Shown: piece by piece, positions 28,781 to 37,900 of the stretch
Position numbering within the stretch: position 1 is the first letter of the stretch
Layout of the letters: each line of letters begins with the position of its first letter
Origin: Candidatus Woesearchaeota archaeon
GTDB taxonomy: Archaea > Nanobdellota > Nanobdellia > Woesearchaeales > GW2011-AR15
Length of the DNA: 64,000 bases
NCBI GenBank assembly: GCA_016935095.1
Contig: JAFGRO010000026.1
Location: 1-64,000, forward strand
Reading direction: 5' to 3'
The notes under the pieces: model-generated
Database searches by the model: none
Seen by the model: the letters and a program-made list of their open reading frames with translations, nothing else
Told to the model about the DNA's origin: nothing
Made by a program: the position numbers and the translations under genes

Positions 28781-29809
28781 GTGATTAGAATTAATCTAAG
28801 TAAACAAATTAAATCAAAGCAGATAATTCTTTTTACAACATTATTGATTGTATTTTGTATACTTTTAAGTGGCTGTTATGAAAAAGCAGAGGAAAAGATA
28901 GTATATAAGGTAGGCATAATATCTGGCTTAAATGCTTTTATCACGTTAGCAGACGGATTTAAGGAAGGAATGACCGAGCTGGGATATATAGAGGGTGAAA
29001 ATATTATTTATGATTTTCATAAATTAAACTGTGATCCAGAAGGAGAAAAACAAGTAATTAAAAAGTTTGTAGAAGATGATGTTGATTTGATTTTTGCATT
29101 TCCAACTGAGGCAGCGATAGTAGCAAAAGAAACCACATCTGGAACTGGTATTCCAGTGGTTTTTGCAGTGGCAGGCATAGAAAGTAGTAATCTAATAGAG
29201 AGCATAGTTAAACCCGGAGTGCATATAACTGGTGTCCGCTTTCCGGGACCCGATTTAACAGTTAAGCGTTTTGAGTTTTTGCTTGAGATTGTACCCAATA
29301 TTACAAGGCTTTATATACCTTATGATCCGACTTATCCTAATGCATTCCCAGCACTTGAAGCTTTAATACCGGTTGCATCATCTTCTGGAGTGACTTTGGT
29401 GGAAGAGCCAGTTACAAGTCTGGAAGAAGTTCAGGCCGCTTTGCAGGCAAGATCTGAATTGGATTATATTGGAATTGATGCTATTCAAATCCTTCCTGAG
29501 ACTTTTACTCAATCACCAGAAGTTTGGTCATTAATAAGAAAATTCTCAGAAGACAATAATCTTCCGTTGGTTGGCAGTTCAGGTCCTTCAGTAGAAGACG
29601 GAGCTATTTTTAGTTATGCTGCTATTCCTTTTGAAATGGGAAAACTCGCTGCTCCGTTGGCTGACCAAATATTTAAAGGCACACCTGCAGGAGAAATTAT
29701 GGTTGTAACACCTCCTTCATATTTAAGGATTAATTACAAAAAAGCACAAGAGCTTAATCTGACAGTACCTGAAAGCTTATTAAATCTGGCACAGGAGGTA
29801 ATACACTAA
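28781..29809 (+). CDS. ABC-type substrate-binding lipoprotein (TrpX-like family), copy 2
   Basis: 342 aa; lipobox LLSGCYEK; paralogous to neighbours; exact start unclear (GTG overlaps the RBS aaaaaagaggtg). Confidence 0.88.
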   Translation: MIRINLSKQIKSKQIILFTTLLIVFCILLSGCYEKAEEKIVYKVGIISGLNAFITLADGFKEGMTELGYIEGENIIYDFHKLNCDPEGEKQVIKKFVEDDVDLIFAFPTEAAIVAKETTSGTGIPVVFAVAGIESSNLIESIVKPGVHITGVRFPGPDLTVKRFEFLLEIVPNITRLYIPYDPTYPNAFPALEALIPVASSSGVTLVEEPVTSLEEVQAALQARSELDYIGIDAIQILPETFTQSPEVWSLIRKFSEDNNLPLVGSSGPSVEDGAIFSYAAIPFEMGKLAAPLADQIFKGTPAGEIMVVTPPSYLRINYKKAQELNLTVPESLLNLAQEVIH

Positions 29810-29845
29810 TTTTAAAATTTTAAAAATGAAAAGAGGTAATGAAAA

Positions 29846-30835
29846 ATGAAAACAATAACTAAATATTTTGTTTTAATTTGCTTTTTAATAGCCTCATTGA
29901 GTGGCTGTGCTGAAAAGCCACAAGAAAAGATTTACCGGGTCGGTGTTCTTGTTAGTGTTAATGAACTTATAAGTATATTTGATGGCTTCAAAGAGAAAAT
30001 GACGGAATTGGGTTATATAGAAGGGGAGAATATAGTCTACGAATTATACATAGCACCTAACCCTGTGGGGAATGAGCAAATCATTCAAAAATACGTGGAC
30101 GAAAAGGTTGATTTGATATTCTCGTTCGCAACCGAAGCAGCCATAGAGGCTAAGGCAGTCGCAGAAGGAACAGGAGTCCCGGTTGTCTTTACATGTACCT
30201 TCATAGAAGGGACTGGTCTGGTAAATAGTGTCAGCAGTCCTGGTGGTGATATTACTGGTGTGCGTTATCCCACAACTGAAAGCGCGACCGGACGCTTGGA
30301 GTATTTGCACGAGATAGCACCAAATGCAAAGCGAATCTTTGTACCTTATCTTAATGGTTATCCAACGACTTCTCCCCAGATTGAAGTTTTGCGGACTTTA
30401 GCGTCAGACCTGAACCTGAATTTAATAGAGGGGCCCTTTGCCACCCCACAAGAGGTCAAGGCTTATCTTGATGAGCGCGCTGCCTCCTCTGATATAGGAA
30501 TGGATGCAATTTTAATGATGGCTGAACCTTTCTCTGTAATACCCGAAGTCTTTAATGAAGTGTACAAGTTTGCTGATGAGCATAACTTACCTGTAAGTAG
30601 CTTCATGGTTTTTAAAGAAGCCTACGGGCCCATAATCGGGTTTCATCCTACCAATACCAACATGGGAAGTATGGCTGCAATTCAAGCCGATAAAGTCCTC
30701 AAAGGCATACCTGCCGGAACTCTTCCTGTCTTTACATCTGACAATGATCTGAACATAAATTATAAACTTATTCAGAAAATGGGACTGAACGTGAGCGAGG
30801 GCCTGCTGGCGAGAGCCTATGAGATTGTAAGATAA
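29846..30835 (+). CDS. ABC-type substrate-binding lipoprotein (TrpX-like family), copy 3
   Basis: 329 aa; lipobox LSGCAEK; YRVGVLVSVNELISIFDGFKEKMTELGYIEGENIVYE; GGDITGVRYPTTESATGRLEYLHEIAPNAKRIFVPY. Confidence 0.9.
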   Translation: MKTITKYFVLICFLIASLSGCAEKPQEKIYRVGVLVSVNELISIFDGFKEKMTELGYIEGENIVYELYIAPNPVGNEQIIQKYVDEKVDLIFSFATEAAIEAKAVAEGTGVPVVFTCTFIEGTGLVNSVSSPGGDITGVRYPTTESATGRLEYLHEIAPNAKRIFVPYLNGYPTTSPQIEVLRTLASDLNLNLIEGPFATPQEVKAYLDERAASSDIGMDAILMMAEPFSVIPEVFNEVYKFADEHNLPVSSFMVFKEAYGPIIGFHPTNTNMGSMAAIQADKVLKGIPAGTLPVFTSDNDLNINYKLIQKMGLNVSEGLLARAYEIVR

Positions 30836-30853
30836 ATAAGATAATTCGTCGAA

Positions 30854-32758
30854 ATGCATGAGAAAAGTGAAGTAAAAAAAACAGAGAAATTCAAAAGTCT
30901 TACATTTACTTTAGCAGTTGCTTTTTTGGCTTTGAGTGCAGTAGTGCTTTTTATTTCTGGTGCTTTAAATATATATTTTAGTATGCAAACCCAGCAAAGA
31001 GTGATTGACAGCCAGCAAAGAATGATTGCTCATGATGCTGCAGATTCTGTCAATAGTTTTATTCTTGGAAAATTCAATGAGCTGAAAAACGGGGCAAGGT
31101 TATCTAATATTGCAGTTGCCAATCAAGAAGAGCAGAAAATACTTCTGGAAAGGTTAATTGGCTTTGATCCTGCATTTCGCCAAGTAGCACTTTTAAATAC
31201 ACAGGGAGAAGAATTAATAAAAGTTTCCCGTCTGTCAAGTTTTGCTACTGGTAAAGTAACAGATCTTATTGAAGATCCCTTGTTTGCTGAGTCAATTAAA
31301 CAGAATGATTATATCAGTTCCATATATATTGATGAAATAACCAGTGAACCTCTGGTTGTAATATCAATTCCGCTTAATGATATCTTTGGTGATTTGAAGG
31401 GAATCTTAATGGCTGAGGTTAATTTAAAATTTATGTGGGATTTAGTGGGCAGCATAAAAGTTGGGGATAAGGGTGTGGCGTATGTAGTTGATAATACTGG
31501 AAAATTAATAGCTTTTGAAGATGTCAGCCGAGTTTTAAAGAGAGAAAATCAGGTACATCTAGAAGAGATTAGAAAATTTGTGGAAAGTAGTTCTCACATT
31601 CAAATGGCTAATGCTGAAATAACAAAAGGAATATATGGTAATTATGTTGTAACAACTCATGAGCATCTTGGCAGCCCAGACTGGGTTGTTGTAGTTGAAA
31701 TGCCGGTTATGGAAGCATATGAAAACGTAATTACACAGATTAAGCTATCACTGTTATTTATGATATTGAGTTTTATTTTTGCTATCATTGTAGGTATTTT
31801 TCTCTCAAGAAGGATCACAAAACCAATAATAAAATTAAGAGATACTGCTGTTGAAATAGGCAAAGGCAAATTGGACACACAGATAGATATCAAAACAAGG
31901 AACGAAATTGAAGATCTCGCATCTTCATTCAACCAGATGACAAAGAACTTAAAAAATTCAAGGAAAAAGATTGAAGATTACAGCAGAAACCTTGAACAAA
32001 AAGTAAAAGAAAGAACAAAAAAACTTGCAGAAGCAAACGCGAAATTAAAAGAGCTGGATAAAGAAAAAGACGAGTTTATTTCAGTAGCGGCGCATGAATT
32101 AAAGACGCCTCTTACTTCAATAAAGGGCTTTGCCCAGCTAATGGACACAGACACAGTAATGAAAAACAGGAAAAAACTGAAGCATTATCTTGAATTAGTC
32201 AATCAGAACACGATAAGGTTATATAATCTCATCCTGGATATAGTGGATTCTTCAAGAATGAGTCTGGGTAAGCTGAAGCTTGAGTGTAAGGAAGTTGATG
32301 TAAATGAGATATTTAAAGAAGTCAGGGAGACACTGACAATAGTAATAAAAGAGAAAGGCATAACCCCTGTGTTTTTTATAGATAAGAACATGCCGAAGAT
32401 AAAAGCTGATCCGCAAAGGCTTCTGCAGGTCATAAGGAACCTGATAGTCAATGCGACGCATTTTACACATGAAAAAGGTATAATAACATTTAAAGTATAC
32501 AGGAAAGGGAAATTTGTCCAGTTTGAAGTAAAAGACACAGGGGAAGGAATCCCGAAAGACAAGCAGAAAAATATTTTTTCAAGGTTTTACCAGGCAGATG
32601 CATCGTTGACAAGGAAAGTAAAAGGCTCAGGCCTCGGCCTGTCAATATGCAAGGGATTTGTTGAGCTGATGAAAGGCAGGATATGGTTTGAATCTGAAGA
32701 AAAGAAAGGCACGACATTTTATTTTACAGTGCCGCTCGCAAAAAATAAAAAAATATAA
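30854..32758 (+). CDS. sensor histidine kinase (Cache-like ectodomain, HAMP, HisKA, HATPase)
   Basis: 634 aa; two TMs, HAMP RRITKPIIKLRDTAVEIGKGKLDTQID, H-box FISVAAHELKTPLTSIKGF, N/G boxes IRNLIVNATHFT, DTGEGIPKD, GSGLGLSICKG. Confidence 0.95.
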   Translation: MHEKSEVKKTEKFKSLTFTLAVAFLALSAVVLFISGALNIYFSMQTQQRVIDSQQRMIAHDAADSVNSFILGKFNELKNGARLSNIAVANQEEQKILLERLIGFDPAFRQVALLNTQGEELIKVSRLSSFATGKVTDLIEDPLFAESIKQNDYISSIYIDEITSEPLVVISIPLNDIFGDLKGILMAEVNLKFMWDLVGSIKVGDKGVAYVVDNTGKLIAFEDVSRVLKRENQVHLEEIRKFVESSSHIQMANAEITKGIYGNYVVTTHEHLGSPDWVVVVEMPVMEAYENVITQIKLSLLFMILSFIFAIIVGIFLSRRITKPIIKLRDTAVEIGKGKLDTQIDIKTRNEIEDLASSFNQMTKNLKNSRKKIEDYSRNLEQKVKERTKKLAEANAKLKELDKEKDEFISVAAHELKTPLTSIKGFAQLMDTDTVMKNRKKLKHYLELVNQNTIRLYNLILDIVDSSRMSLGKLKLECKEVDVNEIFKEVRETLTIVIKEKGITPVFFIDKNMPKIKADPQRLLQVIRNLIVNATHFTHEKGIITFKVYRKGKFVQFEVKDTGEGIPKDKQKNIFSRFYQADASLTRKVKGSGLGLSICKGFVELMKGRIWFESEEKKGTTFYFTVPLAKNKKI

Positions 32759-32769
32759 AAGCTTTATTA

Positions 32770-32849
32770 CAATTATTTAATAAATCAATTATTTAATAAA
32801 TCAATTATTTAATAAATCAATTATTTAATAAATCAATTATTTAATAAAT
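32770..32849. repeat. five perfect tandem copies of a 16-bp unit CAATTATTTAATAAAT
   Basis: Read directly; lies between the HK stop and the RR gene ribosome-binding region. Confidence 0.95.
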
Positions 32850-32895
32850 ATATAAGACTAAATATTCACAAAATAAGGGGATGAGGTGGTAGATA

Positions 32896-33267
32896 ATGGC
32901 AAAAAAAACAATTATGGTTGTTGATGATGAGCCGGATACACTTGAGCTGGCTAAAGCGATACTTACAATGAATGGGTTTAATGTTCAGGTATTTGACACA
33001 GCAAAAGGGGCATTGGATGCATTAAAGGCAGGAAAAGCTCCTGATTTGATTATACTTGATATGAGGATGCCTCAGATAAGCGGCCCGGATTTCTGCGAAA
33101 AAGTCAGGACTGAGCTAAAATTAACAAAACAGAAAATTGTCTTTTTCACAGCCTCAAGCTTCAAGGATAATGCTCTAGTTAAAAAATACAAGGTGCTTGG
33201 CTACATATTCAAGCCGTTTGATAATGACAAATTGGTAGAGGATATTAAGAAATTTTTAAGCAAGTAA
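32896..33267 (+). CDS. single-domain response regulator (CheY-like receiver)
   Basis: 123 aa; IMVVDDEPDTLELAKAIL, DLIILDMRMPQISG, IFKPFDNDKL. Confidence 0.95.
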   Translation: MAKKTIMVVDDEPDTLELAKAILTMNGFNVQVFDTAKGALDALKAGKAPDLIILDMRMPQISGPDFCEKVRTELKLTKQKIVFFTASSFKDNALVKKYKVLGYIFKPFDNDKLVEDIKKFLSK

Positions 33268-33379
33268 TCACTTTTAATGCTTATTAAAAAATCCTATTAG
33301 TTTACTATTTAATAGTTCCGGAAAATTTTAGTTCTCTTGTTTTTATTGTTATCCCTCTATTTTTTTATGATTATGATTC

Positions 33380-33429
33380 CTTCCATATTCAATCTTCCAT
33401 ATTCAATCTTCCATATTCAATCTTCCATA
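33380..33429. repeat. 14-bp tandem repeat CTTCCATATTCAAT, ~3.6 copies
   Basis: 33380-33393, 33394-33407, 33408-33421, partial 33422-33429. Confidence 0.93.
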
Positions 33430-33515
33430 ATATATTCTTCAATTCCGTAAAATTTATAAAGTGCAAAATATCAATATATTAATTAAATTTTGATAAAAAT
33501 TGTAAAATTGCACAG

Positions 33516-33725
33516 TTGTGTAAATCTGAAATGAAAAAACCCAAACCCAAAAAAAAGAGAATCTGGCTTTATGTAGATGAAAATATCCTGGAATGGGTTT
33601 ACAGGAAAATGCAGGAAAAGGAATATTCAGATGAGTCTCATTGTTTTGAGAGATTGGTCATGGAAAAAATTCTTGAAGATTCCAAGACCGGAAACAACCA
33701 CAAAAAAAAGGATAAAAACGGATAA
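33516..33725 (+). CDS. small basic hypothetical protein, possibly RHH-like
   Basis: 69 aa; RIWLYVDENILEWVYRKMQEKEYSDESHCFERLVMEKI; ATG 33531 is an alternative start. Confidence 0.55.
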   Translation: MCKSEMKKPKPKKKRIWLYVDENILEWVYRKMQEKEYSDESHCFERLVMEKILEDSKTGNNHKKKDKNG

Positions 33726-33751
33726 TCTCAGTTTTATAGGAGGTAATTAAA

Positions 33752-34939
33752 ATGCAAAACTCAATAAGTCAAATTGAAATCATGAAAAAAGAACAGCCTG
33801 AAGAAGATGACATAACTCTTCCTGAGGATAAGATTTTTGGCGAGGAGCAGGATTTGGATGAAATTAATCCGGTTGTTCAGAATCCAATTGTTCAGGACCA
33901 GGTTGTCCAAGAGCCTGTTGTCCAGAAGCCGGCTGAGCCTGAAACAACAAAGCATGAAGTGGCTGCAGGAGAGATAACTGAATCATCTCCGCTTGCACAA
34001 AAAACAACTGGAAAAGAATCAATTGCAGAAATGCAAAAAAGCCTGCACTTGTCAAAAAACAGAGCTGTTGAACAAGAGCCATTTAAGCCCGGATTAATGG
34101 AAAAACCGACTGTGAAACCGGACATTGGACAAATGAATGATATTGGAAAACCAGCTGCAGCTTCAACAGCCAGTTCTTCAAATGTGTCTGTTATGGAATT
34201 CATAAAAACAGGAGTTACCGGGTTTGATGAGCTGATTGTTTCAGGAATACCTAAAGGGTCCCAGGTTTTGATTTCAGGAGGCCCAGGCACAGCAAAGACA
34301 ACATTCTGCCTGCAAACTTTGGCTTACGGCGCAAAAAACAATGAAAAGAGCCTTTACCTGTCTTTTGAAGAAGAAAAACACAGGTTGCTTCATTACATGA
34401 GAACATATGGATGGAATCCTGATGAACTAATAAAAAAAGGTTATCTGAGAATAGAGAAGCTTGACCCGTTTAAGATTTCAAGGTCAGTAGAGACATTATT
34501 GGCTCAGGCTCGAGGGGAATTATTGATTGAAACCAATCAGGTGAAGGACCTGATACCTGAAGACTTTAAGCCTGATAGGATAGTACTTGATTCACTGTCA
34601 GCAGTTGCAGCGGGATTTTACGGTAAGATTGAGGGCTACAGGGCATATATCAGCCAGATATTTGATACCTTCAGGAAAATTGGAGCAACATCTTTTTTAA
34701 TTTCAGAAATCGAGCACTCAACTGTAAAATACAGCCAGTCAGGCGTTGAGGAATTTTTAGCTGATGCAGTATTTGTTTTTTATAACCTGCCCCAGGGCAA
34801 TGAAAGAATACACGCTACTGAAATAATCAAAGTCAGGGGCACCCAGCATAAAAAGAGAATCGTGCCCTTTAAGATTTATTCAAATAAAGGCATTAATGTA
34901 TATCCAATGGAGGAATTGTTTGTTGATAAGAAAGAATAA
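33752..34939 (+). CDS. KaiC-like RecA-superfamily ATPase
   Basis: 395 aa; TGVTGFDELIVSGIPKGSQVLISGGPGTAKTTFCLQTL ... RIVLDSLSAVAAGF; N-terminal VVQxP low-complexity region. Confidence 0.9.
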   Translation: MQNSISQIEIMKKEQPEEDDITLPEDKIFGEEQDLDEINPVVQNPIVQDQVVQEPVVQKPAEPETTKHEVAAGEITESSPLAQKTTGKESIAEMQKSLHLSKNRAVEQEPFKPGLMEKPTVKPDIGQMNDIGKPAAASTASSSNVSVMEFIKTGVTGFDELIVSGIPKGSQVLISGGPGTAKTTFCLQTLAYGAKNNEKSLYLSFEEEKHRLLHYMRTYGWNPDELIKKGYLRIEKLDPFKISRSVETLLAQARGELLIETNQVKDLIPEDFKPDRIVLDSLSAVAAGFYGKIEGYRAYISQIFDTFRKIGATSFLISEIEHSTVKYSQSGVEEFLADAVFVFYNLPQGNERIHATEIIKVRGTQHKKRIVPFKIYSNKGINVYPMEELFVDKKE

Positions 34940-34965
34940 TTAACAGCTTAAAAAAGAGGTGAACC

Positions 34966-37900
34966 TTGTTAAAAGCTAATCTATTAAAAAAGTCTGGATT
35001 TATTATTGGTTTGTTTATTGTATTTGTAATAGTTTTAAATTTACCAGTAGTTTATGCTCCTGCAGGCAATGTATGCAACTGGACTTCACCGTGCCAGTGC
35101 GGCTCAAACTGCTATTTTGGAAATACTTACTTAAATGAGTATAATACAATTAATGATTGCCAGGACGGCTATAATGATAATTATGAATGGGTTCATGACA
35201 TTACTGTGACTAATCTGAATGACTCTGTTTTTAATGGAGGTGATGTAATTGAGATTGATGCATATTTCAGGTTTGATTTAGATACAGAAGAGATTTCATT
35301 TGTTTACCATAACGGCAGTGCATGGAAACATCTGGCTGATATGACAGATTCTGGCTATGAGGGGTATAAACACAAATACCTTAATCTAACCCTGGATAAT
35401 GTGAAAGCTTATCATACTGTCAGGGCGATAGTCTGCTGGTCAGGAGCAGCAGGTATGACCTGCGGTTATGATTATGATATAAAATACTCAGATACAGATG
35501 ACCTGAGCTTCTATGTACTTGAGGAAGGAGCAACTCCGGATACAACAAACCCTGCTGTTAAAGACCTTTCTCCGGATGGCACTACTTATACATATAGCTC
35601 TGACCTTGTGGTAAATATTTCAGCTAATGTAACAGATGATGTCAATGTATCCTCAGTAAGGGCAAATATTACATGGACAGGAAATTCACAGACAGTTGAG
35701 TTGACTGAACTCTCAGGGAATATTTACCAGGGCAATATTTCTGGTTTCATTAATCTTGGGAGGTATGATTTCACAATAATTGCAAATGATACTCTTAATA
35801 ATATCAATAACACTGAGACAGGATATTTCTATGTAAATATGACAGGGAATATTACTGTTTCCTCTCCGGAAGAAGACGGGCTTTATAAATACGGCGATGC
35901 ATATCTCTTTTATGAGCTTCCTGAAAATTATACTCTTGCACAGACCTGGTATTCTTTAAATGGAGACTCTCCTGTTTATGTAAATTCCAATTTTAAGATA
36001 TCTGAAGAGAATACTGACCAGCAGCTTGCCCAATATGAACTGGATTATGCTTACGGCAATTTGAGCCAGTCTTTTTATACTATTGCAGAGATGGATATTG
36101 AAAAAATTTCCGTTAAATTAAAAAAGAACAGTTCAGGCACATCAAATTCAATGGTTGAAATAAGGTCAGATAATAATGGCCTGCCATCAGATTCAATACT
36201 TGCTTACGGCAATATCTCAGATGCAGATGTTTCTGGCTCGGATTTTTCATGGGTAAATATAACTTTGAACCAGACTCTTAATTTAAATGCTGATATGGGT
36301 TACTGGCTGTTTTTAACGCCAAACGGTTCTTCCGCTGATTTTTTCATGTGGGAATCAAATGATGATAATTCCTATACATTAGGAAATTACAGCAATAATG
36401 CTTCAAAAGACTTGTTGTTTATAGTGTATGACAGGTATAAATATAATATAAGCTTAAGCAGCATTGATAAAAATGACCATACAATACAGGTATTTGCCAA
36501 TTCCACTACTCTGCTGGATATTGAATCTCCTTTGATTTCATTTGCTGTTGACCATGAAGAGCCTGAAATAGTTTCTGTTGACTATTCTCCTGATGATTCT
36601 GAATCACTCGACCCTGAGGTATTAATCAATGTATCAGCGGAAATAATAGAAGACCTGGAAACTGAAATTGTATCATTATATTACAAATTAAGTTCCCAGT
36701 CTATATGGGAAAATACCACAATGATAAATTTTTCAGACATGTATTATGGAAATTTTACTCCTGATTCAGAAGGTACATGGGAGTTTTATGTCTTTGCAAT
36801 AGACACTTCAGAAAACAAATTTGAAGGAGAGTTATTTGAACCGGAAATTTATTATGAAAAAAGCTGGAATATCACTCCGGAGCAATTTAACAGTACTGGC
36901 AGCCTGATTAATTCTAATGTAAGCATTGGGAATCTTACAATAAACAACAGTGCTGATTTTGCATATGAGTTTAATATATCAACAATCCAGAGCAGCCCTG
37001 TAATATACTATAATGATTCTGTATCAAAACAAATAATCCTGCAGCCTCATAGCACTGCTGTAATTGAGGTGAGAGGCTCAACAAAAAGCATACCTTCTGA
37101 AGATGAGATTAATATAGTTGTAGATGCACTGAACTCTTCAGCAAGTCCCTCACTATTATATAATAATTTTACCTTTATCTCTGCTTTGAGCGGGTCATAT
37201 CTTCATGTTGATATTGTATCTTATGATCCTTCTGTTACACAGGGAGACAATATATTTTCATTAAAAGCCAGAATCACAAATATCGGAAATGAGACTGCTT
37301 ATAATGTAACTGCATTGTGGACACTTCCTTCCGGATGGAGCAGCAGGGATGAATTGAATAACACTTATGATAATCTCACTTCAGGCGGCTATGAGGCGAT
37401 TGAGTTTGAAATATCAGCAGATGTTAATGAGAGCGCTCCAACTGGAGAAAAAACACTTTTAATTGAGGTGAACTGCTCTGCAGGGAGATATGATTCGGAT
37501 TCAAGGACTGTTACTGTAAATTCAGCATCACAGGAACAGCAGCAGCAACAGGACGATTCCTCCGGAGGGACTTCCACTACCACATTAAGATCAGGAGGAG
37601 GCACTTTTATAATTAAGGATCAGGAAATCTATTTTAATATTACGGATATAGAAATAGGGAGAGGCAGGACAAAAAATATTTCATTCTTTATATTGAATAA
37701 TGCTTCAGGAACAATTATAAATAATATTTTAATAAAACTGGAAGGGCTTTACCAGAACTATTACCGGATAATTCCTGATTATATAGAAAAATTAAATTAC
37801 AGCTCTGAACAAATCATAGATTTAAGAATAGAAGTCCCGACATATATGCAGATAGGCAAGCATAAATTAAAATTAATTGCCTCAACTGCAGAAAAAGAAT

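Noticed and set aside
27771-30835. Complete ABC transporter operon
   Set aside because: Only substrate-binding lipoproteins are present; no permease or nucleotide-binding subunit adjacent.
32770-33429. Possible CRISPR array
   Set aside because: The two arrays are contiguous short tandem repeats (16 and 14 bp) without spacers; no cas genes seen.
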